Assembly (NCBI RefSeq): GCF_050231725.1 | Contig: NZ_CP077172.1 | Span: 1,674,001-1,738,000 of the forward strand | DNA length: 64,000 bases | From: Fusobacterium nucleatum_L | Lineage (GTDB): Bacteria > Fusobacteriota > Fusobacteriia > Fusobacteriales > Fusobacteriaceae | Direction: 5' to 3' | Shown: positions 33,221-41,519 of the stretch, one piece after another | Layout: every line of letters begins with the position of its first letter | How positions within the stretch are numbered: the first letter of the stretch is position 1 | Made by a program: the position numbers and the translations under genes | Notes under the pieces: model-generated | Told to the model about the DNA's origin: nothing | What the model saw: the letters and a program-made list of their open reading frames with translations, nothing else | Database searches by the model: none

Positions 33221-33814
33221 ATGAATAGAGATGAAAAGTTAAAAAAAGTTATTGAAGAAATTAAAAATGATGAAGAAAATAAAAAATATACAGAACAAGG
33301 TATTGAACCACTTTTTTCTGCACCAAAAGAAGCAAGAATTGTTATTGTTGGACAAGCACCTGGAATAAAGGCTCAAGAAAATAAATTATATTGGAAAGAT
33401 AAAAGTGGAGATAAATTAAGAATATGGATTGGAATAGATGAAAAAACTTTTTATAGTACAAATTTACTTGCCATAATACCTATGGATTTTTATTATCCTG
33501 GAAAAGGAAAAAGTGGGGATTTACCTCCAAGAAAAGATTTTGGAGATAAATGGCATCATAAAATTTTAGACTTACTTCCAAATGTTGAGCTTTTTATATT
33601 AGTTGGAAAATATGCACAAGAATTTTATTTAAAAGGTAAACTAAAGGATAATTTAACAGATACTGTTAGAGCATATAAAGAATATCTTCCTAAATTTTTT
33701 CCAATAGTTCACCCTTCTCCATTAAATATTGGCTGGTTAAAGAAAAATCCTTGGTTTGAAGAAGAAGTTGTCCCAACATTAAAAAATATGGTAACAAAAA
33801 TTATGGAGAACTGA
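33221..33814 (+). CDS. Uracil-DNA glycosylase family protein
   Basis: A 197-residue protein of the UDG superfamily. Motif 1 is VIVGQAPGIKAQE (Gly44-Gly48), then KSGDKLRIWIGID, the YPGKGKSGDLPPRKDF block and the motif 2 HPSPLNIGWLKKNPWF (His164). This combination is typical of a UDG-like branch in which a small uncharacterised group keeps the fold and the HPSP loop. It presumably excises a damaged base from DNA; activity is not proven for the group. Its stop overlaps the convergent histidine kinase gene by 14 bp. TGGGAGATAAAA precedes the ATG. Confidence 0.88.
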   Translation: MNRDEKLKKVIEEIKNDEENKKYTEQGIEPLFSAPKEARIVIVGQAPGIKAQENKLYWKDKSGDKLRIWIGIDEKTFYSTNLLAIIPMDFYYPGKGKSGDLPPRKDFGDKWHHKILDLLPNVELFILVGKYAQEFYLKGKLKDNLTDTVRAYKEYLPKFFPIVHPSPLNIGWLKKNPWFEEEVVPTLKNMVTKIMEN

Positions 33815-35114
33815 ATAATAGTGTTATTTTTGTTCCCTTTCCAATTTTACTTTCAATTTGAATATCTATATCAAGTAATTCAATTATTTCTTTTACAATA
33901 GAAAGTCCTAAACCATAGCTTTTGATTTCTCTGTTTCTTGCTTCCTCTTCTCTATAAAATCTCTCAAAAATATGAGGTAAAGCTTTTTTAGATATTCCAA
34001 TTCCAAAATCTTCTATCGTAAGTTCAATTTTCTTTTTATTTTCTAATATGACATTTATAGGAATGTTGTTTCCATATTTTATAGCATTTTCTATTAAATT
34101 TTTGAATAAAAGTTTCAAAAGTGCTTCATCTGAATTTATATAAATTTCAGATGAAATATAATTTATTATTTGTTTAGGATATGCGAAATTTAAGTTATCT
34201 ATAGTTTCTTTTAAAATGTTATCTAAATTGATATTATTTTTTTCTACAACTAAATTTTTACTTTTTGCTAGAAATAAAAGTTTTTCAGTGAGCTCTTGCA
34301 TATTTTGAATTTCTTTTTTTAAAACAATTAAGCTCTCATTTAGAACTTCTTTATCATCTTTACCCCAATCATTAAGCATATCAATATAGCCTTTTAAAAC
34401 AAAAATAGGAGTTTTAAGCTCATGAGAAGCATTATTTACAAAATCAATCTGTAGTTGTGACTGTTCTTTTAATCTTATTAACATATTTTTAAAAGCTTTT
34501 TGAAAAATACTAAATTCTATAAAATTTTCTTCATTATGTATTTTTATTTCAGAGTCTAAATTATAATCTTGGGTAAAAATTTTTAAATTATCAAGTGAAT
34601 TTTTGAATTTATCAAAAAATTTTTTTTGAATTCTAATAATTATATACAGACAAAATATCAAAAAAAATAAAAAACTTGTGAAAGCATTCATGATAAGTAA
34701 TCTGTCTCTAACATTTCTTCTTGTTATCTTTACTTTTATTTCAACTAAATTTTTTAGATGATAAGTTTTTGTAACAGAGAAGTAATCTAAAAAATTATGA
34801 GTTCTATTGGGTAAGTAAGGAGCTCTATTGAATTTTTTATTATTATAAAAAATTTCTAAATAAACATCACGAACTTTAGGAGCTCTTTCTATAGTCTTTT
34901 TTAATATTTCTTCAATTAAGAAATAATCTAAATTTTCTTTATTTTCTAATTCAGTTATTTGATATTCTATAAATTCATTAACAATTTTTATATCATTTTG
35001 ATTTTCTTTCCACAAATAAATCGAAAAATTTACTATAATAAAAATTGAAAATATTGTAAATAAAGCAATAACCCAACAGTAAGTTTTTAATAATTCATTA
35101 GATATTTTTTTCAT
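33801..35114 (-). CDS. Sensor histidine kinase
   Basis: A 437-residue inner-membrane sensor. Two spans (about residues 8-32 and 135-160) enclose a periplasmic domain of about 100 residues; a HAMP-like linker follows. The H-box is FVNNASHELKTP with the phosphoacceptor His231. The ATPase domain has NLIENAIKYG, DFGIGISKKALPHIFERFY (19 residues) and YGLGLSIVKEI. It pairs with the response regulator 2 bp upstream. Its 3' end overlaps the glycosylase gene by 14 bp, so transcripts are antisense at their ends. The signal sensed is unknown. Confidence 0.93.
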   Translation of the reverse strand: MKKISNELLKTYCWVIALFTIFSIFIIVNFSIYLWKENQNDIKIVNEFIEYQITELENKENLDYFLIEEILKKTIERAPKVRDVYLEIFYNNKKFNRAPYLPNRTHNFLDYFSVTKTYHLKNLVEIKVKITRRNVRDRLLIMNAFTSFLFFLIFCLYIIIRIQKKFFDKFKNSLDNLKIFTQDYNLDSEIKIHNEENFIEFSIFQKAFKNMLIRLKEQSQLQIDFVNNASHELKTPIFVLKGYIDMLNDWGKDDKEVLNESLIVLKKEIQNMQELTEKLLFLAKSKNLVVEKNNINLDNILKETIDNLNFAYPKQIINYISSEIYINSDEALLKLLFKNLIENAIKYGNNIPINVILENKKKIELTIEDFGIGISKKALPHIFERFYREEEARNREIKSYGLGLSIVKEIIELLDIDIQIESKIGKGTKITLLFSSP

Positions 35115-35116
35115 GT

Positions 35117-35791
35117 TTAATCCTCTTTATATTGAAATATATAGCCAAAACCACGAAGGGTATGAATATACTGGCTTTTAGTATCTATTTTTTTTCTAAG
35201 TGAATTAATATATACATCTACAATTTTTTCTTCACCATCAAAATCATAACCCCAAACACCTATTATTATATTCTCTCTAGAACATGATAAGCCCTTATTT
35301 TTTAGAAAATACTCTAAAATTAAGAATTCAGTTTTGGTAAGGTTGATTTCTTCTTCATTAAAAAAAATTTTTTTAGCTAAAATATCCATTTTTATCTCAT
35401 TTTCTATGTAAAAATGTTTATTAAAGGAGTTTTCTTTATTTCTTGTAACAACTCGTATTCTTGCTAATAATTCTTCCATAGCAAAAGGCTTACAAATATA
35501 ATCATTTGCACCTAAATCCAAAAGTTCGACCTTATCTAAAATAGAATCTTTTGCTGTTATTACTATAATTGGAGTATTAGCAAGTTTTCTTAATTCCTGG
35601 CAAACTTCTTTTCCAGATTTTTTTGGTAACATTAAATCAAGTAAAATAACATCATAAGAATTTTTTAGAAATAATTCTATTCCTTTTTCACCATCATAAG
35701 CAGAATCAACTGAATATTCCTTATGTCTTAATTCTAATGTTAAAAGTCTTTGAACATTCTTATCATCTTCAATTATTAATATTTTATTCAT
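35117..35791 (-). CDS. OmpR-family response regulator
   Basis: A 224-residue DNA-binding regulator. The receiver has acidic residues in IIEDDKN, the phosphoacceptor Asp52 in ILLDLMLPKKSG, and Lys in IVITAKD-ANDYICKPFAM. The C-terminal winged helix includes LTKTEFLILEYFLKNKG and VDVYINSLRKKID. GTGAGGAAA selects the ATG at 35791, four codons after the open start. It forms an operon with the kinase. It is divergent from the ArnT-like gene, and three TTTAA sites at 11-bp intervals lie in the gap, a spacing typical for OmpR-family dimers. Confidence 0.93.
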   Translation of the reverse strand: MNKILIIEDDKNVQRLLTLELRHKEYSVDSAYDGEKGIELFLKNSYDVILLDLMLPKKSGKEVCQELRKLANTPIIVITAKDSILDKVELLDLGANDYICKPFAMEELLARIRVVTRNKENSFNKHFYIENEIKMDILAKKIFFNEEEINLTKTEFLILEYFLKNKGLSCSRENIIIGVWGYDFDGEEKIVDVYINSLRKKIDTKSQYIHTLRGFGYIFQYKED

Positions 35792-35840
35792 TTTCCTCAC
35801 CTAAAGAAATAATAACATAATTAAAAAAAATTTACTAGAT

Positions 35841-35873
35841 TTTAACTAATTTTTAATTTTTCTTTAATATAAT
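35841..35873 (+). promoter_or_regulatory. Candidate response-regulator box and promoter of the ArnT-like gene
   Basis: TTTAA occurs at 35841, 35852 and 35863, exactly one helical turn (11 bp) apart. The last runs into a perfect -10 TATAAT (35868-35873), and no -35 is visible. This is how an activator site for an OmpR-family regulator is arranged, and the half-site is like the CTTAA of PmrA boxes. In DNA this AT-rich chance matches are possible. A second TATAAT lies at 35886-35891. Confidence 0.5.
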
Positions 35874-35924
35874 AGAAAAAAATTGTATAATATAATTGAA
35901 ATATTAAAAAAAGGAGATTTAAAA

Positions 35925-37484
35925 ATGTTTTCAACTAAAAGAAAAGATATTTTTGTTTTAACAATTCTTTCTATTTTTGCATTTTTATCACTTATTTGGA
36001 TAAAAGAAATAGATAGTTATGAAGCAAAAAATTTTATAGCAGCCCGTGAAATTTTACAAAATTCTAATTGGTGGACACCTACCTTAAATGGACATTTTTA
36101 TTTTGAAATTCCTCCCTTATCAATATGGATAACTGCTTTTGTAATGAAAATAACACATTCTCATTCAGAAACTATTTTAAGAATACCTAATATGATCTGT
36201 TGTATTTTTACAGTTTTATTTTTATATAAGAGTATGATTAGGATAAAAAAAGATAGATTATTTGCTTTTTTGTGTTCTTTCATTTTATTAAGTACCTTTA
36301 TGTTTATAAAATTAGGTGCTGAAAATACTTGGGACATTTATACTTATTCCTTTGCTTTCTGTGCATCTTTAGCTTTATATTCATATATTAAATACGGAGA
36401 AAGAAAAAATTTATATAGAATGGTAATTTTATTGACATTATCATTTTTAAGTAAAGGTCCTATTGGATTTTACGCGCTATTTGCTCCATTTATATTTGCT
36501 TATTATATTATTTTTCCAAAAGAAATATTTAGAAAAAAAACTTTTTTTATATTATTTTCTTTAATTTTAGCTATAGCTATTTCTTCAATCTGGGGAATTT
36601 CAATGTATTTGAATCATGGAAATTATTTTTTAGGCATTATAAAAGATGAAATTTTATCTTGGAAGACAAAACATAGTCGAAGCTTTATATTTTATACTGA
36701 TTTTGTTGTCTATATGGGATCTTGGTTATTTTTTTCTATCTATGTCTTATTTAGAATTCCTAAGGAAAAAGAAAGTAAAATTTTTTATCTTTGGACTATA
36801 ATAGTGTTAATATTTATATCAGTAATTGAAATGAAAAAGAAAAAATATGGTTTACCTCTATATTTAACATCATCAATAACTATAGGACAACTATGTATAT
36901 ATTATTTTAAACAACCTTATCTCAAATTAAAGAAAAGAGAAAAAACTTTACTTATAGTACAACAACTATTTTTAATATTTGTAGTAATTGGAAGCTTAGC
37001 ATTTTTAACTTATTTTGGTTATGTGAAGAAAGAAATTTCTTTTGGACTTTTTTTCTTATATGCTATATTACATCTTTTATTTTTGTTTTTATTTGCAGTT
37101 GGTTATACAGAGATAAGCTATGCTAAAAGAGTTATAATTTTTTCTGGATTAACTATGTTACTTATAAATTTTAGCTCTTCTTGGATACTTGAAAGTAAAT
37201 TTATGAAAAATAACTTATTAAGATTCAGAATACCAGTTAATCAAGAAATTATAGAAAGTAAAACACCTATATACTCTGAAAATTTTGATATAGAAGATGT
37301 CTGGAAGTTGGGTAAGGAGATAAAATTATTGAATAGAGATATCCCTGATGAAAGAGAAATTCTTTTCTTAGGAAAAAATGAACCAAAAGAGTTATTAAAA
37401 ATTTATGAAATTAAGAAAATATATGACTATCAAAAGGTAACTCATAATATGGAAAAATTATATTTATTAGAAAGAATATATTAA
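35925..37484 (+). CDS. ArnT-like glycosyltransferase (GT39/GT83 family)
   Basis: A 519-residue inner-membrane glycosyltransferase with about 11 spans. The first periplasmic loop has IKEIDSYEAKNFIAAREIL and TPTLNGHFYFEIPPLSIW, the pattern of the PMT/ArnT family in which a lipid-linked sugar is moved onto lipid A or another acceptor. The catalytic acidic residue is expected in IDSYEAK. AAAAGGAGATTTAAAA selects the ATG at 35925. It is divergent from the two-component system and ends at a terminator. No aminoarabinose synthesis genes are present, so the sugar is not necessarily aminoarabinose. Confidence 0.85.
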   Translation: MFSTKRKDIFVLTILSIFAFLSLIWIKEIDSYEAKNFIAAREILQNSNWWTPTLNGHFYFEIPPLSIWITAFVMKITHSHSETILRIPNMICCIFTVLFLYKSMIRIKKDRLFAFLCSFILLSTFMFIKLGAENTWDIYTYSFAFCASLALYSYIKYGERKNLYRMVILLTLSFLSKGPIGFYALFAPFIFAYYIIFPKEIFRKKTFFILFSLILAIAISSIWGISMYLNHGNYFLGIIKDEILSWKTKHSRSFIFYTDFVVYMGSWLFFSIYVLFRIPKEKESKIFYLWTIIVLIFISVIEMKKKKYGLPLYLTSSITIGQLCIYYFKQPYLKLKKREKTLLIVQQLFLIFVVIGSLAFLTYFGYVKKEISFGLFFLYAILHLLFLFLFAVGYTEISYAKRVIIFSGLTMLLINFSSSWILESKFMKNNLLRFRIPVNQEIIESKTPIYSENFDIEDVWKLGKEIKLLNRDIPDEREILFLGKNEPKELLKIYEIKKIYDYQKVTHNMEKLYLLERIY

Positions 37485-37486
37485 AG

Positions 37487-37525
37487 AAAAATCCAAGCTA
37501 TAAAATAGAATAGCTTGGATTTTTA
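37487..37525. terminator. Bidirectional terminator
   Basis: ATCCAAGCTA (37491-37500) pairs with TAGCTTGGAT (37511-37520), with A- and T-runs on the two sides, between the convergent ArnT-like and cbiK genes. Confidence 0.88.
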
Positions 37526-37550
37526 TATAAAGTATGAATTGGGAACTAAA

Positions 37551-38372
37551 TTATAAGTACTTATCACTATATTCTTTTTTAAAATCAGCAATATCTTCAT
37601 CATCTCTTTCAATAGCTATATTTAAATGATTTAAAAAGATATTTTGGATTGCATCAAACTCTCCTAAACCTTTTAAAATAACTTGATTTACTTTAAAACC
37701 ATTTTCTTCAAGTTCTTCTTTATAAGTGATAGCCATATCATTTTTTGCATGATCTCCTGCTACAAACATAAATGGAGCAAGTCTAACTTCTTCAATCCCA
37801 TTTTTTCTTAATTTTTTTACTAGAGTGTCCATCAATGGATAAGCTTTTGTGCAAACAACGTAGACATTATCATAACCATATTCATCAAAAATATACTCAA
37901 TCATAGCATAACTAGTAGCAAGTGGAGAATCTGTACCATGACAAACAAGAACAAGAGCTTCTTTTTTATTTTTTGGTACATATTCATCTGCTAAGGCGTC
38001 AACACATTTTCTATAATCATCAATATAATATAGAAGAGGTTTTCCAATCTTTATACTTTTAAATCTATTAGAAAAAGAGTTTACTTCTCTTACTAAATTT
38101 TCATATTCAATACCTGGTATAATATGAGAGGTTTGAACAAGTAATTCTTCGTAACCTTGGTCTGCTAAAGAATTTAAAACTCTAATTGGAGTACTGAAAA
38201 CTTCTCCTCTATCTTTTAATTTTTTTAAAACAATTCTTGATGTATAAGCTGTAAATGAATCATAATCTTTAAATTCATCTGAAAATTTTTTATTCATTTT
38301 ATCTATTGTGAGTTCTTTTGTATCATTGTGAGTAGTTCCAAAATGGACCATAAATAATGCTTTTTTTGACAT
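37551..38372 (-). CDS. cbiK: Sirohydrochlorin cobaltochelatase
   Basis: A 273-residue class II chelatase of CbiK type, inserting Co(II) into sirohydrochlorin or its precorrin-type form in anaerobic cobalamin synthesis. Visible are KALFMVHFGTTHNDTKELT (19 residues, N-terminal), VLVCHGTDSPLATSYAMIE with the catalytic His, and VRLAPFMFVAGDHAKNDM with the metal-binding His. No signal peptide, so cytosolic. TTAGGAGGAGAC selects ATG at 38372. It stands alone here; no other cobalamin gene is in the window. Some members might insert iron for siroheme or haem instead. Confidence 0.93.
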   Translation of the reverse strand: MSKKALFMVHFGTTHNDTKELTIDKMNKKFSDEFKDYDSFTAYTSRIVLKKLKDRGEVFSTPIRVLNSLADQGYEELLVQTSHIIPGIEYENLVREVNSFSNRFKSIKIGKPLLYYIDDYRKCVDALADEYVPKNKKEALVLVCHGTDSPLATSYAMIEYIFDEYGYDNVYVVCTKAYPLMDTLVKKLRKNGIEEVRLAPFMFVAGDHAKNDMAITYKEELEENGFKVNQVILKGLGEFDAIQNIFLNHLNIAIERDDEDIADFKKEYSDKYL

Positions 38373-38529
38373 GTCTCCTCCTAAAATTATTTTGTTTAGC
38401 AAAGTATAATAATATCAATTATATACCATTTAAAAAAATAATGCAAAAAAATTTTACAAAAATAGAAAAAGTTATATAATAATAAATTATATGCATAATA
38501 TTATTAATACTAAGAAAAAAGGAGAAATT

Positions 38530-39000
38530 ATGAAAAAAGAATGGGCTTTATTAAAATTACTTACAACTAAGGGATATAGAAAGGTTGTATTAATTCCATT
38601 AGCATTTTGCTTGGGAATTTTTCTATATTATCTATATATTGATTTTACAGGAGGAGAAGTAGACAAAACTGTTTATGATGATGGTACAGTAAGGATATCA
38701 GCTCAATCAGATCTAGGTTCATGTAAGTTACCTAAAATTTTAGATGTTTTAGATATTCCTATTCATGATGAATTGAAAATTAGAAATTATAATGTCTATC
38801 TGGATAAGAATGAAAATATTAATTTAGTAGAAATTTATTGTTCAACAGATAAAGATGGTGATGAAATTATTGAGTGGTATAAAGAAAAGCTAAATTCTAC
38901 AAACTCCGCAAAAAATGCTGAAGGTGTATGGAACAATTTTGAAATGGATGTCTCTTTTAATAAATACAGTAATTTAATTTCAATAGTTCTTAAAAAGTAA
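38530..39000 (+). CDS. Small membrane-anchored protein of unknown function
   Basis: A 156-residue protein I do not recognise. After a short basic N-terminus (MKKEWALLKLLTTKGYRK) there is one hydrophobic span (about residues 22-40). A hydrophilic domain of about 110 residues follows, presumably outside the inner membrane: VDKTVYDDGTVRISAQ, CKLPKILDVLDIPIH and IVEIYCSTDKDGDEIIEWY-like strands. It contains two Cys (SCKLP and YCSTD) that might form a disulfide. The ATG at 38530 is selected by AAAAAGGAGAAATT. Its length and the C-terminal DEIIEWYKEKL recall small envelope proteins that look like part of a hydrolase fold, but I assign no function. Monocistronic. Confidence 0.6.
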   Translation: MKKEWALLKLLTTKGYRKVVLIPLAFCLGIFLYYLYIDFTGGEVDKTVYDDGTVRISAQSDLGSCKLPKILDVLDIPIHDELKIRNYNVYLDKNENINLVEIYCSTDKDGDEIIEWYKEKLNSTNSAKNAEGVWNNFEMDVSFNKYSNLISIVLKK

Positions 39001-39175
39001 TAATTTGAAAATAGAAAAAGAGTTTCTTTAATGATATAGTACTTTATAATATTTAGAAGAATTACTAATCAATATTAGACTATTTTAAAAAGTTAATTCA
39101 TATAAAATTCATCTAAAAATGCTATAAAATAATAGCAAGAAAAATTTTGAGTTTATTCAAAAATAAGGAGGGAAA

Positions 39176-39814
39176 ATGAAGAATAAAAAAATAATTGCAA
39201 GTTGTATGTTAGCTTTATCATTAATTGGTTGTACTGGTTTAGAAGCAGGTAATGGTGGGTATACTGCTGGTGGGGCTGCTGGTGGAGCTGCTGTTGGTGC
39301 TTTAGCAGGACAAATAATTGGAAAAGATACAAAAGGAACTTTGATTGGGGCTGCTGTTGGTTCTTTATTAGGAATGGGTTGGGGAGCTTACAGAGATAAT
39401 CAAGAAAGAGAATTAAAAAATAGACTTGAAGGTACACAAGCAGAAGTTAGAAGGGATGGAAATGCTTTAGTTATAAATCTTCCAGGAGGAGTAACTTTTG
39501 CAAGTGATAGTGCAAATATATCTTCAGATTTTTATTCAGCATTAAATGGAATTGCTCAAACTTTAAATAATTATCCAGAAACTAGAATACAAGTAAATGG
39601 ATATACAGATAGTACTGGTGGAAGTGCTCATAATCAAGATTTGTCTCAAAGAAGAGCAAATTCAGTTGCACAATATTTTATAGCTCAAGGAGTTTCAGCT
39701 AATAGAATAAGTGCAAATGGTTTTGGAAGTTCAAATCCTATTGCTTCTAATTCAACATCAGAAGGTAGACAAGCTAATAGAAGAGTAGAAGTAAAAATAT
39801 TACCAGCTCAATAA
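39176..39814 (+). CDS. OmpA-family lipoprotein with glycine-zipper domain
   Basis: A 212-residue outer-membrane lipoprotein of YiaD type. The lipobox is SLIG-Cys. A glycine-zipper region follows (GGAAGGAAVGALAGQIIG and GTLIGAAVGSLLGMGWG). The C-terminal OmpA-like domain contains NGYTDSTGGSAHNQDLSQRR (20 residues) with the Asp and Arg that bind diaminopimelate or equivalent, plus GFGSSNPIASN and ANRRVEV. It should tie the outer membrane to peptidoglycan. It is a single gene with AAGGAGGGAAA before the ATG and a terminator of the GCTATTGCA family after it. The 175-bp gap upstream shows nothing else I can name. Confidence 0.93.
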   Translation: MKNKKIIASCMLALSLIGCTGLEAGNGGYTAGGAAGGAAVGALAGQIIGKDTKGTLIGAAVGSLLGMGWGAYRDNQERELKNRLEGTQAEVRRDGNALVINLPGGVTFASDSANISSDFYSALNGIAQTLNNYPETRIQVNGYTDSTGGSAHNQDLSQRRANSVAQYFIAQGVSANRISANGFGSSNPIASNSTSEGRQANRRVEVKILPAQ

Positions 39815-39936
39815 TAGAGAAAAATCAGTTATATAATAATATGTAGTCGCATTAATGATTATTTTAATAAAATGAAAAAGTTTAGTTACCTTCTCTTGTT
39901 AGTAATTAGACTAAATATATAATTACTAGTAATGTA

Positions 39937-39981
39937 AAAAAGGCTATTGCAAATAAAATATTATGCAATAGCCTTATTTTT
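39937..39981. terminator. Bidirectional terminator (GCTATTGCA family)
   Basis: AAGGCTATTGCA (39940-39951) pairs perfectly with TGCAATAGCCTT (39964-39975), with T-runs on both strands, between the convergent OmpA-lipoprotein and galU genes. The arms match those at 6046 and are related to those at 29965 and 31812. Confidence 0.9.
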
Positions 39982-40867
39982 AGGATATCTTTTCTATATT
40001 CAAATTTTTGAGATATTCTTTTATCTCATCTTTCGTTTCTTCATTTCTAAGCCCAAATTCAATATTAGCTTTCAATAAACCAGACTTACTTCCTATGTCA
40101 TACCTTTTACCAATAAAGTTATATGCCAAAACTTCTTCATTATCTTTCATCATAGCAAGAATTCCATCTGTTAGTTGTATCTCTCCATTTTTACCCGGTT
40201 TTGTTTCTTCTAAATACTTAAATATTTTTCCTGAAAGCAAATATCTTCCTAAACAGGCAATTCTCGAAGGAGCATCAACAATAGAAGGTTTCTCTAAAAA
40301 GTCTAACATTTGGTAAGTAGTTTCATCAAATTTATCTCCTAATTTTGCAATACCATATTTAGAAACATCTTCTTTCTTAACTTCTTGACAACCTATTATA
40401 CTTTTTCCATAAAGTTCGTATTTCTCAATCATCTGCTTTGTAACAGCTTTTTCAGGATTATATATGATATCATCACCTAAAGCAATAACAAAAGGTTCGT
40501 CTCCTATAAAAGATTTAGCTTTCAATATTGCATGACCTAAACCAAGAGGCATATTTTGTCTTACATAATAAATATTTGCCATATTTGATATATGAGAAAT
40601 TTTTTCTAATATGTCTAATTTATTATCATTTTTTAAAGTATTTTCTAGCTCATAAGAGAAATCAAAATGGTCTTCTATAGAGTTTTTATTTCTTCCTGTT
40701 ATTATGACAATATCTGTTATTCCTGATTCAACTAATTCTTCAACAATGTATTGTAAAGATGGTTTATCAACTATTGTAAGCATTTCTTTTGGTAATGCCT
40801 TTGTTGCTGGCAAAACTCTTGTTCCTAAGCCTGCGGCTGGAATAACAGCTTTAGTAACTTTTTTCAT
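39980..40867 (-). CDS. galU: UTP-glucose-1-phosphate uridylyltransferase
   Basis: A 295-residue cytosolic nucleotidyltransferase that forms UDP-glucose, a donor for LPS glycosyltransferases. Motifs: AVIPAAGLGTRVLPATKALP (20 residues), LGLGHAILKAKSF, IALGDDIIY, FLEKPSIVDAPSRIACLGRY (20 residues), GKNGEIQLTDGI and GKRYDIGSKSG. AAAGGAGGTTTTT fixes the start at 40867, 11 bp after the TPR gene, so they form one operon. Length and motifs are normal for GalU. Confidence 0.96.
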   Translation of the reverse strand: MKKVTKAVIPAAGLGTRVLPATKALPKEMLTIVDKPSLQYIVEELVESGITDIVIITGRNKNSIEDHFDFSYELENTLKNDNKLDILEKISHISNMANIYYVRQNMPLGLGHAILKAKSFIGDEPFVIALGDDIIYNPEKAVTKQMIEKYELYGKSIIGCQEVKKEDVSKYGIAKLGDKFDETTYQMLDFLEKPSIVDAPSRIACLGRYLLSGKIFKYLEETKPGKNGEIQLTDGILAMMKDNEEVLAYNFIGKRYDIGSKSGLLKANIEFGLRNEETKDEIKEYLKNLNIEKIS

Positions 40868-40878
40868 AAAAACCTCCT

Positions 40879-41496
40879 TTAAAGACATTTCTCACCATAA
40901 TGAGTTTCTTTTTTAAATTTTTCCCATTCTTCATCATCACTATAATCTAATTCTCTATTCTCTGTTTTATCAACTTCTTCGTTTATATAATGATTTATGG
41001 AATAAAAATATCCTCTATCATTTTTTACATCATCTTTTAAAGTTAAAAATTCATAGTCATTTGGAACAAGTTCTAAACCTTTTTCTATACATTTATAAAC
41101 ATTGTCAAGTTCACCAAATTTATAATATAGTCTTCCAAGTTCTAACCAGCTCCAAGGATAAGTAGGATCTGCTTCTACTCCTATTAAAAAATATTTCAAA
41201 GCTTCTTCATATTTTCTAAGTCTTGCAATGGAAACAGCATATCTATAACACCATATAGGATTTTTTATTCCTTTACTCTCTACCTTCTTTAATATTTTTT
41301 CTGCTCTTGCATATCCTTTATATGACCATAAATTGATATATACAAAGGCTCTCCAAAGTGCTACATCTAAATCATTATCCATATCTTCATCAGTATAATT
41401 ATTATCAATTTGAATATTATCTATTCTATCTATTATTTCACTAAAATATTCTACATTCTCAAAAAATTTTTCATCTTTTTTACTAATAATTCCCAT
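40879..41496 (-). CDS. TPR-repeat protein
   Basis: A 205-residue cytosolic protein with tetratricopeptide repeats. The helical repeats run from about residue 45 to 165, best seen in AVSIARLRKYEEALKYFLIG, VEADPTYPWSWLELGRLYYK (20 residues) and CIEKGLELVPNDYEFL. The C-terminal tail is very acidic (NRELDYSDDEEWEKFKKET). It sits between metG and galU on the same strand with short gaps and is probably co-transcribed with them. TPRs suggest protein-protein contacts; the partner is unknown. Confidence 0.8.
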   Translation of the reverse strand: MGIISKKDEKFFENVEYFSEIIDRIDNIQIDNNYTDEDMDNDLDVALWRAFVYINLWSYKGYARAEKILKKVESKGIKNPIWCYRYAVSIARLRKYEEALKYFLIGVEADPTYPWSWLELGRLYYKFGELDNVYKCIEKGLELVPNDYEFLTLKDDVKNDRGYFYSINHYINEEVDKTENRELDYSDDEEWEKFKKETHYGEKCL

Positions 41497-41519
41497 GACT
41501 ACTCCTTTTAACTTAGAAA

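Noticed and set aside
39153..39437. Open frame opposite the OmpA-type lipoprotein, rich in Gln, Leu and His
   Set aside because: It is an antisense reading of the glycine-zipper codons and has no recognisable domain or start signal.
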